DNA of 64,000 nucleotides from contig OX365944.1 of the NCBI GenBank assembly GCA_947247005.1, positions 1,314,501-1,378,500 on the forward strand, given 5' to 3'. Each line of letters starts with the position of its first letter. The first letter of the stretch is position 1. The position numbers and the translations under genes were made by a program. Below are positions 11,633 through 22,494 of the stretch, piece by piece. The notes under the pieces are model-generated. The model ran no database searches, was not told the origin of the DNA, and saw nothing but the letters and a program-made list of their open reading frames with translations. Origin of the DNA: Spisula solida. Lineage: Eukaryota > Mollusca > Bivalvia > Venerida > Mactridae.

Positions 11633-14600
11633 TATCAAACTCATAGAATTAGTACAACACGCAGTATAGCTCCATTGCTTGGTGATCAGCGTATAACCGC
11701 ATTTCCAGCACTGATAGGGCATATATTCTGGGACTGCAGTAAATGCTTGGTTCTATGATTGTCGATATACATTGAGAACTCCAATGCTTGTTCCTTAGCG
11801 CATAATGACAATCCCAGGACTGATTGGTCCAACGTCAAGGTATTGTTACTGATAAATCTACTTGTATAACATGTTTACGACGGAAAAAACTGATAGTGGC
11901 GTTACAAGTCACTGGTTAGCAATAACAAAAGAAAAACAATATTCAGCTTTCCTCATTGTGATAGACATACAGAATGCAAAATGCAACGTTTGGCATATTC
12001 TAAATTCATTTACAAAATGTTTTATGTTCCCCATAGTCTACTAGTAAATGATGTACCTCTACAGAGACTTACCAACACTGTGAATGATTTCCCTCGAAGA
12101 TAATTAGAGTACACGGTGTGTATGTATGAGTATGTTGAGTTACTAATTGTGTTGAATGATTGACCATCGCCATGGAGAGGTTGATGACACGTGAATAAAC
12201 AGGGAAACATGCCAGTGTATGGGACAGACCGTAGAGTTTCTCACTAGCATGTTTTATAAGATACAAAAATGTATTGATAGAATAAGTTCTCAACTTTACA
12301 AAAAGGTCAAAATGTGATACCAGTTCCCAAACTATTTGTTGATTTTAAAGTTAATTAACTGTTAATTAAATATATAAATCATCTACTTCCCAACTTGTTC
12401 CATGGTTCGTGACTTTAGCCAGTACCCGTCTTAGAATGCCATTAATTGCATCTCTAGCCAGTCTCCCGCCTTATTAAATAAACTTTCTTAACCACAGACT
12501 CTGACAGATCTGGCCCTTCTTTGCCCACATACCAAGCGGTTAATAAACAGGTTAGGAATCTTTACATCATGTTTCACATTGAGATCATGCTACATGTACC
12601 TGTAGAAATACTAATTGTCCACGGACTGATTGAATTATAATCTTGTAATAATAATCTTAATGTTGTAAATGGTCTTTCTCTGTGTTCCCGTTATCATGGA
12701 ACATGACAGCGCGTGTATCGGTTTACAGGCTTAATTCTGGAATATGAATTTGCAATTATATTAAAGACGAGAGTTCATGGATAGAATCTTTTGATGGCAA
12801 ACTAAACTACATGCTATGATGTTTATGTATGCTAAACATAAAACACTTACCAGGTTTCATTTAGTTTGCGTAAAGTCACATTCACAATTCAAATGTATAT
12901 TAGAATATGGAGACAACTCATTGACAAATAGTTCAATACCAAAACGATACTTGATCTAATACTCGGACAAGGAAGGCATCACTTTACATCAAAGCACGAA
13001 ATGAAGATACAAAAACACAACAAGCCACACCAAAATAATAAAAACACTGAACTGAAACATTTACCAAATGAATACATTTCACTGAAATGACGACTTGTAA
13101 TTATATTTGAAATAACTAAATAAATGAGGATATGTTGAATTAGCAAGACTTGTCATGCAGCGCAGGAGTACATTTCTCTGAAAAAAAGCATCAATAATTT
13201 TTTACTTTTAGTTATAAGACGATATATGAGTTTTTGTCATGACATGTTGACGTTATAGTTACCATAGAAACGGTTTCGTGAAAAACACTTAATTCTGGAA
13301 TTTACTTTTTAAATGCCGAAATGTGGTGAAGGATTGTGTATCTTAATGCGTTTTATATGTTACCATGTAACTGGAGACCTACATGACGTCATAATTCATT
13401 GTCGACGTGTCAGAAATATTTGAGGTTTGTTGTAATAAATATAACATGATAGTTTTACAAGTTTAAAAGCATTGTTTTTATACTCTGAAACAATCTCTGA
13501 AATCGTTAAAATACAGCAGACTCCCGAGAAATTTTAAATTAATAATCTTGCCCGTATAATTTTCTTGTACGTTTTAACAGATGCAGTGTGTTCAACCGAT
13601 CGCAAATAGACAATTGTCAGAATAGACTTATTTAGTAAAGCCAATATCGTGTTACTCGGAAATGATTTAGGATTTTCTTTGAACAAATCAAACAAAATCA
13701 CATAGTTGTTAATTTACCTTACCATTAGTTATTTTAATATAACTTCAAATTAGCAAGAATATAATAAATAATGCAGGTATAACAATTGATATAAACACCG
13801 AGTGTGTTTTCCAAATACATGTATGTAGTAATACCGCAACCTTTTTTTACATATGTAGATAAAATGTACAGTAGCTGCATTGATTTTCAAGAAGTTGTTT
13901 TATGTTTTTTTATGCAGGCAAGTATTGTGTCAAGCAACAACAGGTCCTCAGGTAGCCAAATTATTAAAACTCTCTCCGTCATTTTTATTTAAAAAAATCA
14001 CTTGTTTTAAACAATTACATACTTAGCAACATATACGCAAAATACAATCGTGTACATGACTGTACAAACATGCCCGAGACGTCAGAAAGGTTCACAGGAT
14101 GGCTCTAGAATACACACATACGAGCGTACATATAAGTTCCTTCTTTAGTTCATTTAATCTAGGGGAAAGTTCCCCTCCTCATCGGGTATGATCCCTCCCA
14201 TACCGCCAGTTTGCGTATTATAGTAGAAATGTTGACAAAGGAATGTAGCCACTTATACAAAGCTCATTTACAGTTTTAGGAAATACAAATATTGTTAGAA
14301 ACTATAGCAGATCGCTTTGATTCTAACTCAGTGTTGTATATAGTTCTTATATATGCAGAAGCTACAGACAATACATTTGTATGCTAGATAAAGTTAGATC
14401 TAGTTCACACGAGACGCAGATGTTCATAGACACTTTGTGATTTGTCAAATAGGCGAACTGAATTTTGTGAAATATTTCTATATTTTGTATAAAACTCCGT
14501 ATAAAGTTTATCAGAAGCGAAACGTGTACGACAAATATCGAATATCACAGAAACTACGATGATAAAATGTTATGTGAGACAATAGAATTAGATCAGTTGC

Positions 14601-15150
14601 CATGGAAACACAAACTTGTGATACGTTACAATATCTTGTCTGGGGGTATAAACTCTAATTCTATAACCTTATACTGAAATTAGTGACACCAGAATAGATG
14701 CATAAGTAGTTCAACAGCATTCAAGACAGTTGTAAAACGAAGCTTTAAGTGCGTTTTAGATTTTTGTAATCAAGTCAAGCTAACGTATCATAAATTTGTT
14801 TCCAATAGTGCGAAGATGTTTTCTATAATTTATTTAAGTTGAGATTCTCTAGGACTCTATATATGACTTTCGTAATTGGCAGACGTTATTAAGGTCACAT
14901 TTTCAGTATCATATTCCCATAATTTTGTGCATGGACATTAGTGTTGTTTCTTTAAATATGCTTTGGTGTACCCATTTTTAAATATATCAGTAAAAAGTCA
15001 AGAATAAAATTAAAAGAATAAAACATGCCGAACCTACTGCTTTGCGAAATGAACACTTAGAGTAAATAGATCAATTGCAAATACATGCAATTAAATCTCA
15101 AGACACATATGTATGAGCCATAACGCGTAAACAAACCTCCATTGAGACGT

Positions 15151-15930
15151 ACTTGTATTAAGCGACCACCCTGGGGAAGGTCTGAAAACGGTCGCTTAAT
15201 GGAATGGTCGTTTAACACAAATGTAAGAAACAATGAGTGTAATCATAGGGCCTAAATAACACAATAATATTTATCGAACAGCTCCTGGTGTAAATAACGA
15301 ATTTCCAATTTTAGGCTGTCCGACTACTATTCAACTTCAATTGATAAACATTAGTGTGTAAATAAGTTTTATGATGATTCTTACTTGTATCCATCGTCTT
15401 CATAAGCATTTAAATTTATCATTTTAATAAACTTCCTGATATATTACACAATGCAATTAATGTAAGTCAGTTTTGCTTGTATTCGAAGAGAAACACCGGA
15501 CTAGATCGGGTTTAGCCCAATCTAAATAGATGGTGACAATAAGCTTATTGCAGCAAACGATACAACAATTAATCCGTAATAATGTGTGTAATGAGATTAA
15601 AATCATCTGAATGACATGCCCTACGGACACAATTGTAATCATCAATGCTGTTAATTGGGGCCCAGTTAACAAAAGGTAAACTCTGAAGTGTGAACAAACT
15701 ATGCTTTATGACGAGGTAATTAACAACCTGTCACTACAGACGATCAGTGAATTATTTGGTCGCTTAATGCAATTTCACCAATCAATTAAAGTGCTTAAAC
15801 AGTGGTCGCTGGTCGCGTAAGACAAAAGTCGCTTAATACAATAGACAAATAGAGTAAATATGGTCGGGAGGAATTGAAACCGGTCGTTTAAGACAAAGGT
15901 CGCTTAATACGCGTGGTCGCTAGTACAAGT
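15151..15930. mobile_element. Element rich in GGTCGCTTAATAC motifs
   Basis: Starts ACTTGTATTAAGCGACCAC and ends with GTGGTCGCTAGTACAAGT, so its tips are imperfect inverted repeats. The motif GGTCGCTTAA or GGTCGTTTAA recurs at both ends (15169-15215 and 15756-15915) in both orientations. Other units lack the segment. The interior has only a short minus-strand frame (15457-15672) with no known domain. It is probably a non-autonomous DNA transposon with subterminal motif arrays; its superfamily is unclear. Confidence 0.6.
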
Positions 15931-16204
15931 TAGACTGTATATAAATTACACCCCAGTTAAAACAACAGAAAGCAACATAGATGGATTTGAATCTCAGTGG
16001 ATATGTTATGTCTCTTAAGGGTTGTCTAAAAACGCCGATATTTTAATAGATATTACCTTGAACGTTTCGTATGACACACAATTTTCAGATCGTATTAAGC
16101 ATACATTTGATCCTGCTTAATAAGAATCGAATTGCAGACATTTTGGCAGCAGATAAGATTCCGTGTTGTATTTATTGCAATATGTAGTGAGATGGTTCCA
16201 CGTG

Positions 16205-16208
16205 GTAT
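16205..16208 (+). repeat. Target-site duplication GTAT, left
   Basis: GTAT at 16205-16208 directly precedes the TG of the LTR. The same GTAT follows the CA of the 3' LTR remnant at 22495-22498. U3 (near 31190) preserves the uninterrupted site. Confidence 0.75.
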
Positions 16209-16422
16209 TGTAGTGTAATGATTCATGGGATAGCTAATTATATAATATTAATTTCAATGCACTCTCCTATCTGCATAAATATAGATTCGTACTAAGTTAT
16301 ATATCTCAATATATTTCGATGTCCATACACTAAAATCAGACAGCCTAGGGCAGACACTTGTCAGTGAATTGCGGAAGTGTCTAGGCTGGTCAAATATATC
16401 ATATACCATGTTAGTGGGGAGT

Positions 16423-16838
16423 TCAGTCAGTCAGTCAGTCAGTCAGTCAGTCAGTCAGTCAGTCAGTCAGTCAGTCAGTCAGTCAGTCAGTCAGTCAGTC
16501 AGTCAGTCAGTCAGTCAGTCAGTCAGTCAGTCAGTCAGTCAGTCAGTCAGTCAGTCAGTCAGTCAGTCAGTCAGTCAGTCAGTCAGTCAGTCAGTCAGTC
16601 AGTCAGTCAGTCAGTCAGTCAGTCAGTCAGTCAGTCAGTCAGTCAGTCAGTCAGTCAGTCAGTCAGTCAGTCAGTCAGTCAGTCAGTCAGTCAGTCAGTC
16701 AGTCAGTCAGTCAGTCAGTCAGTCAGTCAGTCAGTCAGTCAGTCAGTCAGTCAGTCAGTCAGTCAGTCAGTCAGTCAGTCAGTCAGTCAGTCAGTCAGTC
16801 AGTCAGTCAGTCAGTCAGTCAGTCAGTCAGTCAGTCAG
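16423..16838 (+). repeat. (TCAG)104 perfect tetranucleotide microsatellite
   Basis: 416 bases of uninterrupted TCAG, 104 copies, inside the 5' LTR. Because the period is 4, all plus frames read S-V-S-Q, giving artificial open frames at 16369-16857 and 16377-16955; the minus strand has a stop in every period. Perfect homogeneity implies recent expansion. Confidence 0.98.
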
Positions 16839-17011
16839 AGTTCAGTTAGAGAGTTGAGAAGTAGAGTCGAGAGAGACCAGAATGTGTGGGCCGTCAACAA
16901 GCGAGTAGCTTGGGCCATAAGCCTGGACAGTATGTTTATGAGTATGAAAAGTTGACTTATGCTGTGAACCTGAGAAGTACTATACTATGTTTATGAACTG
17001 TGTAACAAACT

Positions 17012-17017
17012 AATAAA
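17012..17017 (+). promoter_or_regulatory. Probable LTR polyadenylation signal AATAAA
   Basis: A canonical hexamer about 57 bases before the LTR end, where a signal for the R/U5 boundary is expected. The 3' LTR has lost this region, so transcripts of this copy would lack their own terminator. Confidence 0.55.
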
Positions 17018-17228
17018 GCCACTATACGAACACTAGAGTTACGTTCTTTACAAACTCATAAGGACTACGTAACAATTAATGAAGTCGTGACCAGAGATTT
17101 TGAGTATAAGTTCAACGAAGAAGCTGCAGGAAACGAACTGGACAGCACTTGGTAGCCGTATATCCTAACGAAAGATTAGAACCTCGGAGTACAAGTGAGT
17201 GAATTGGTTATTTTCTGTACGCTTAAAA

Positions 17229-19274
17229 ATGGCAGATCAAAACATATGTAGAAATATTAAACATTTATCAGATCAATTGGGAAATTATTGTACAACGCTA
17301 GGTAATAAATTGAACAAAATAGTACCAGAATTTAATGGGGAAAATAATAGAGAATTTAAATTTTCGATAAATTCAGTAGAGAAATATGCTTTTATTAACA
17401 ATTTAAATGATGATGGCAAGAAAAAGATTTGTTTCCATACTTCTAGAGGGATTGTATCAAATTTTATTCAGGGTTATTTAAATGATAATCCGCAGTGTAC
17501 ATGGGCAGAATTATTAGGTGAATTAAAAGTTAGATTTTCGGAAATAACAGATTCTCATCATGCATTGCGCTTGTCAAGCGAACTAAAACAAAAGCCAAAT
17601 GAAAGTGTACAAATTTATTATATAAAATTAATTGATTTAGCAAAAACTGCATATGATGGTCAAGATTTAAGCCAATATCCTAGATTAGTAATTAGACAGC
17701 TAATTGATTTTTTCACCGACGGATTGTTAAATGGGTCTATTAAAATTCAATTACTTAGGCAAAATCCTCAAACATTAGATCAAGCAGTAAATATTGCAAT
17801 ACAAGAACAAAATATTAGGGCTAGACTTAGGTTAAGAAATTTTAAACCGTTCAATAATAAATATCAAAATAGAGATAAATACATAAACGCGGTAGTTCAA
17901 AACCCACATAAACCAACGTATTATCAAAATAGGGAATATTCAAATTACGGTAAGATGTATAATCTTCGTAGTAGACAAAATTGCAATGGATTTTCACACA
18001 AGAAAAGATTTAATCATGTTAGTAATCAGAAAACGTTTAATTCACGAACATTCAATATAGCAATTGCGGGAAACCCAGATTCATGTATACTAAATATGCA
18101 AAATAATAAATACAGAGCATTAGTAGATTCAGGCGCTGAAGTTTCATTGATAAGTAGAAGGATATTTAGAACATTCAGACAAAAGGCAGAAATTAAAGAT
18201 GATAGGATTTATCTTCAATCAGTAAATGGTGGTTCATTAAATGTGGATGGTTGTGTAAACCTAGCATTTAAAATTGGGAATACTGAAATGAGTCACCCAT
18301 TTTATGTTGTTGAAAATATAAATAGGAATATTATATTAGGACGCGATTGGTTAAAACACCATGATGTAAGGATTTATTTTGATTTAGGTTGTTTAAAAGT
18401 AGGAAAATCATTTGTTAATCTAGTAGAAGACAGACAGATAGCTTCTCTAGTAAGACTTCAAAAGGATACCCTCCTTAAACCTCATACTGTCAATTATTGT
18501 AATGGCAAATTAAAACAGAACCCGGGTATACAAATTTTTAAAACCTATGAGCTTAAAAATGTGGAAAATGGGTACATAGGATCAGAGCCAGGAATTGTAG
18601 TTTCAAATTCAGTATTAACATTACAAAAACATAGGAGACTGCCTGTGGTTATCACAAATAAGACCATAATATTAAGAGAGGGGTGTGTTATAGCTAAGGT
18701 AGAATTGATTGATGAAAAATGCATAGCTTCTGTGAGTAACAGAAATCAATCAAAATCACAGCCAGAGACATTCACTCCCATTGATGAGTCTGACATTATT
18801 ACCCCCTCAGAACATTTCCCTTATGTGAAAGACCTGTTGCACACTCATCGCGACGTGTTGGCAAATAATGACTCTGAGCTCACTGAAACCAGTACAGTGA
18901 CTATGAAAATTCCAACTGTTGAACATCAGCCTGTCAGACTTAGACCATATAGAGTACCATTAAATGACAGGAATAAAATGAATGAAGCTATTGATGGAAT
19001 GTTGAAAGATAAAGTTATAAGGCCATCACACAGCCCGTACGTCAGCCCTGTGGTTCTTGTTGACAAAAGGAACGATAATAGTAAAAGATTCTGCGTAGAT
19101 TTCCGTAAGTTAAACAAAGTCATAATTCCTACATCATATCTATTACCCCATATTGATGATATACTAGCAAATTTGGGACATTCAAAATATTTCACAAGTT
19201 TAGATATGAGACAAGGTTATTGGCAAATACCTATAGATGAGAATGACCGGGAGAAAACGGCATTCACAACATTC
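17229..19274 (+). pseudogene. Gypsy gag-protease-reverse transcriptase, N-terminal part
   Basis: I choose ATG 17229 (AAAATGG context) over 17199. Residues 1 to ~210 form a gag-like helical region (PEFNGEN, then WAELLGELKVRF and LKQKPNESVQIY), as in Ty3/gypsy capsids. I see no CCHC zinc knuckle, only a basic, asparagine-rich stretch. An aspartic protease follows, with catalytic VDSGAEVSLIS (Asp codon 18126-18128, residue ~300) and the ILGRDWL block. RT begins near residue 560 (LRPYRVPLNDR) and shows SPVVLVDK, FCVDFRKLN and SLDMRQGYWQI before it is cut at 19275 by a DNA element; the frame then meets a stop at 19320-19322. RT copies the RNA genome into DNA and the protease would release gag and pol. 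Gag and pol share one frame here. Confidence 0.92.
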
Positions 19275-19276
19275 AT

Positions 19277-20153
19277 ACCCCAATCACACGACTCTCGAAT
19301 CAGCCGGAATGGGCCCGAATGAGTCGGAATGAAGAAAGAATGAACATTCGAAACACATTCCGAATGATAACTCGAATTGACCAAAATTATTACAGCTTTG
19401 TCAAAATGCCGTTGGAATACTTCAAATACCATTCAAATACAATTCTTATATACTTCGAGTATAACTCGAATACACTTCGAGTCCGCCTGGAATGATAGCG
19501 GAGATCGTGCACGCATATATTTTCAAAATACGGTAAACACAAGCATCGGACCGTTTTGCACGTGATTATGCACGGGTTGTGCACGGTAGTGTGTTTAATA
19601 TCAGTACCTATAATGGCTTTAAGTAATGTTTCGAATATAGTCAGAATGCCGTAAGAATATTTAAAATGTAATCAGAAAGTCGGAAGAATACACTTCGGTA
19701 GCCGTTCGATATTCCACCCGACTTCGAATGTATCTCGAAAGTTTTGAACATGCGCAAAACATTCGAAGTGGACACAGGAATGGGCCGGAATATATCGAAT
19801 GCACTACGAATTGACTCAGCATGCAGACAGAATGTTTCGAATGCATTTCGATCATGAAGGAATACACCTCGAATTGCTATTCCTACGGCATTCCGGCTCA
19901 TTCCGACGCCGTGTGATCTGGACAGTATCAATAAATACAGAGAGTTTTGAATAACAGTTTATTCATTTTTATTTTAATATGTATTTTATTTCAAACGAAA
20001 TAGGTTTAGAGCATGTTAAAACATTCAAACTGGCCCGAACATATGGAATGTACTCGGAATGCAGTCGGGATACATTTCGAACATACAAGAATGTACCCCG
20101 AATTGCTATTCCTACGGCATTCCTGCTCATTCCGACTCTCGTGTGATTGGGGT
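19277..20153. mobile_element. TIR DNA transposon inserted in gypsy RT (AT duplication)
   Basis: Ends ACCCCAATCACACG and CGTGTGATTGGGGT are perfect 14-base inverted repeats flanked by AT at 19275-19276 and 20154-20155. Element plus duplication is 879 bases, a multiple of three, and the RT frame on both sides is the same, which supports these borders. The interior has many TTCGAA, CGAATG and CCGGAATG motifs and no transposase. The terminal ~100 bases of the right end have a near-duplicate at about 19780-19922, ending GCCGTGTGATCTGG, so the element contains a second copy of its own 3' end or a nested relative. A 2-bp AT duplication recalls ISL2EU-type elements; this is tentative. Confidence 0.85.
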
Positions 20154-20155
20154 AT

Positions 20156-21043
20156 TAGGGGTTTATTTGAGTTCAATCGCATGCCATTTGGGTTAGTTAA
20201 TGCCCCAGGGGTATTCCAAGATTTAATGGCTAGAGTTCTAGATGGTTTAGGATCATTCACGGTAGCATATTTAGACGATAAACTGGTGTTCTCAAGAACA
20301 TTAGAAGATCACAAACGACATTTAGAGATTGTATTTCAACGTATGCGAGATCATAATCTCAAACTCAAGTTAAGAAAATGTCAATTTTTACAGCATCAAA
20401 CAAGTTATTTAGGTTTTGTTATAGACAAAGATGGGATTAGTCCAAACCCAGACAAAGTTAAAGCTATGAGGTCACTGACGGAGCCAAAATGTGTGCGTGA
20501 TGTAAGATCTTTTATAGGAGCCACTTCATTTTACAGGCGATTTGTGCCTTCATTTTCAAAAATTGCAGAACCATTAATAAATTTAACAATTAAAAATGTT
20601 CCATTTAAATGGACCGACAGCTGTCAGAATAGTTTTGAAACTTTAAAGATAAAGTTAGCTTAGATTCCAATGTTAGCATATCCAGATACAAGTAAACCAT
20701 ATGTGTTGTATACAGATGCTAGTAATTCGCATATAGGTCCATGTTTAGTTCAAAATTTACTAATCCAGACAGTATGTCGAAACACAGAGAAATTGAACGA
20801 CCTATATATTTTCTGTCTCACAAACTCAGTGACACACAAACACGTTATAGCACAATTGAAAAAGAAGCATATGGTATATATTATGCATTACAAAAGCTAG
20901 ATCATTACTTGCACAATGCTGAATTCATAATCAAGACTGATCACAAACCACTGAAAAATTTATTGAACAGTCCAATACAATACAAGAAAATTCAATTTTG
21001 GGCATTGTCTTTGACCGGTTGCAATCAATTCAAACACAATTGA
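20156..21043 (+). pseudogene. Gypsy reverse transcriptase C-terminal part and RNase H, broken
   Basis: After the insertion RT resumes in the same frame: FGLVNAPGVFQDLM, then the catalytic YLDD (20268-20279), FLGFVIDKDG-type and SFIGATSFYRRF blocks of the thumb. A TAG at 20661-20663 interrupts the frame, after which RNase H begins (LYTDASNSHIG, first catalytic Asp). Near 20750 the frame shifts, and the rest of RNase H lies in another frame from 20741: FLSHKLSDTQTRYSTIEKEA (catalytic Glu) and IKTDHKPLKNLL (Asp). It stops at 21041-21043, and the usual tether toward integrase is partly missing. All catalytic acids are still present, so decay is by stops and indels, not loss of active-site residues. 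Confidence 0.9.
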
Positions 21044-21288
21044 CCCAAAACAATATGTGAATGCACCATATGAGAAAACCCTTGACTCCATAGAACCAAT
21101 TAAAGAATTTGCAGACTTAGACATGGTCGCAGAACAAGATAAAGATTAAAATGAAGTTAAGGCATGGTCAACCTTCAGATAAAGATAAGTTTTTAGAAAT
21201 GGATCAGATAATATATTACATTTCAAGTCCAGATGAGGAACCGACACCTCGCCTTTATGTACCAAAGCACCTGAAAAGCTTGGTTATA

Positions 21289-22089
21289 TAACAATATCAT
21301 ACTGGAAATTGCCATCCAGGCACGCAAAGAATGTTTGCTACAGTAAAGACCAAATATTATTGGCCATCTTTGTTTAAAGATTTATATGCATATGTGTCTA
21401 CATGCGTACGCTGTCAGACTAGGAACTTAAAGAAAATTAGAGCGCCAATGAAAGAGACAAACATTGCCCCCTATCCGTTTGCAATATTATCAATAGATAT
21501 TTGTGGCCCTTATGAGACCACCGATAATGGAAATAGGTACATTATTTGTTTTGTGGATATGTATTCTGGATACCCGGAAGCGTTTGCAAGTCCAGATAAA
21601 ACAACGAACAGTGTTATAAGTCTATTATTAAATGAGATTTACCCTCGACATGCTAATCCAATTCAAATAATCCATGATGGGGGTTCTGAATTTACTTCTC
21701 AGGCATTCAGGGAGGTCCTGAAAGAATTAAACATACACAATGTAACATGTACAGCTTACCATCCATCTTCAAACGGGAAACAAGAAAGAATGCACAGAGA
21801 TTTAAACAACATACTTGCAAAATTAGTTGAGGGTGATACAAAAGCTTGGTATGTTCATTTAAACATGGCTCTAGGAGGTACTAGGCATAATGTTTCATCC
21901 AGTTCAAAGTTTTCACCATTTTATTTATTATATAACAGAGATCCAATACTGCCTATTGACAATTTGTTGAAACCAAGAGCTAAATACCATGGTGAGGAAT
22001 TTTCAAAGATTGCATTACAAGAAACTCACAGAACATTTATGCTACAGACATTTGAAACATGCAAAACGAAGAAACAAAAAGTTAGTTGA
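21289..22089 (+). pseudogene. Gypsy integrase core
   Basis: A TAA at 21289-21291 interrupts the frame just before the zinc-binding N-domain: YHTGNCHPG supplies the two histidines and CVRC (near 21400) the two cysteines. The catalytic core has Asp in LSIDICGPY (21496-21498), Asp in HDGGSEF (21676-21678) and Glu in GKQERMHRD (21784-21786). The last pair is separated by exactly 35 residues, the D,D35E triad of retroviral-type integrases. The enzyme would insert the DNA copy into the genome. The frame then breaks: this stretch ends at a TGA at 22087-22089 while the C-terminal part continues in another frame from about 21989. Apart from the stop and shift, motifs look intact, so the copy is not very old. 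Confidence 0.92.
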
Positions 22090-22459
22090 TAAAAATGCAC
22101 AAGACATCAGTTTTGAGGTTAATGACGCAATATATTATAAGAATTTCCGTCCGCAAGGTAAATTGTCACCTAAGTGGAAATCACATTTCAGAATAATTGA
22201 AAAATTGTCACCATTGACTTATTTGATTAAAAATCAGTTGGATAATAAAATCATGAAAGTGCATGCAGATCAAATTAGAAAAGCAAATTTGGATAAATGG
22301 CCGAAAGTAAAGTCCTCAAATAAACGTATGACAACCTATGTTGTACGTCCAAGTGATAGTAGTTCAAGTGACAGTGAACGTGAAAGCAGTTCAAGTGATG
22401 AAAACGACATTGAAAGGCCAAGGTTAAATGACGTCACGTCCGATTCATGGGATAGCTAA
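21989..22459 (+). pseudogene. Gypsy integrase C-terminal module and acidic serine-rich tail
   Basis: This frame overlaps the integrase core frame and carries its C-terminal end. VNDAIYYKNFRPQGKLSPKW followed by IIEKLSPLTYLI matches the GPY/F-type module that follows the core in Ty3/gypsy integrases and helps DNA binding. A variable end of Ser and Asp/Glu runs (PSDSSSSDSERESSSSDEND) follows. The frame closes at TAA 22457-22459, using bases that belong to the 3' LTR start, so the coding end and LTR overlap. No chromodomain or envelope follows. Confidence 0.85.
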
Positions 22460-22494
22460 TTATATAATATTAATTTCATAAGGACTACGTAACA
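22441..22494 (+). repeat. Collapsed 3' LTR
   Basis: Only the first ~37 bases of the LTR (GATTCATGGGATAGCTAATT onward) and the last ~17 (TAAGGACTACGTAACA) remain. About 800 bases, including the TCAG array and AATAAA, are gone. At the joint the two flanks share TCA, fitting microhomology-mediated deletion or template jumping. The true 5' border may be TG at 22429. GTAT (22495-22498) completes the target duplication. Confidence 0.8.

Larger units (their letters stand above)
5850..12340 (+). repeat. Long repeat unit U1, forward copy 1
   Basis: First of several diverged copies of a 5-6.5 kb unit. Order of landmarks: A, an AGTCTCCCACCTTATTAAAT-type block (5848-6060); A2, GATTGAATTATAATC (6105-6255); B, TTTTGGCAGCAGGATATGAT (8440-8990); C, ATAGTGTCTATATCTAGAAA (9240-9370); D, GCTGTCGTAGCTCGAGGCGC (11060-11200); E, AACATGTTTACGACGG (11810-12060). 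The same order returns at 12.34, 29.10 and 34.25 kb and inverted at 42.85 and 64.0 kb. U1 lacks the block around GACGACATATGAGTTTTTGT present in the other units (13086-13310 in U2). It carries two insertions described separately. No long open frame is shared between copies. Confidence 0.8.
16209..17074 (+). repeat. 5' LTR containing a long TCAG microsatellite
   Basis: Starts TGTAGTGTAATGATTCATGG and ends AAGGACTACGTAACA, with TG...CA tips. The first ~40 and last ~17 bases are shared with 22441-22494, which fixes the ends. It is 866 bp long, nearly half of it (16423-16838) a simple repeat. A canonical AATAAA at 17012-17017 may be the polyadenylation signal. No convincing TATA box could be singled out. 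Confidence 0.85.
16209..22494 (+). mobile_element. Degenerate Ty3/gypsy (Metaviridae-type) LTR retrotransposon
   Basis: A 6.29 kb element in U2 block B. Order: 5' LTR (16209-17074), gag-protease-RT (17229 onward), an 877-bp TIR element inside RT (19277-20153), RT remainder, RNase H, integrase with HHCC and D,D35E, a GPY/F-like C-terminal module, a serine/acid-rich tail, and a collapsed 3' LTR. RT before RNase H before integrase is the Ty3/gypsy order. No envelope frame and no chromodomain were seen. The body has two in-frame stops (20661, 21289), at least two frameshifts (near 20750 and 22080) and missing sequence after RNase H, so it is not autonomous. I could not identify a primer-binding site after 17074. 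Confidence 0.93.

Noticed and set aside
16369..16955. Two open frames of 162 and 192 codons encoding SVSQ repeats
   Set aside because: Period-4 repeats stay open in all plus frames when no stop falls in the 12-base cycle. They are translations of the TCAG array, not proteins.
21989..22494. Envelope or chromodomain downstream of integrase
   Set aside because: Only the GPY/F-like module and a serine/acid-rich tail are present before the LTR remnant.
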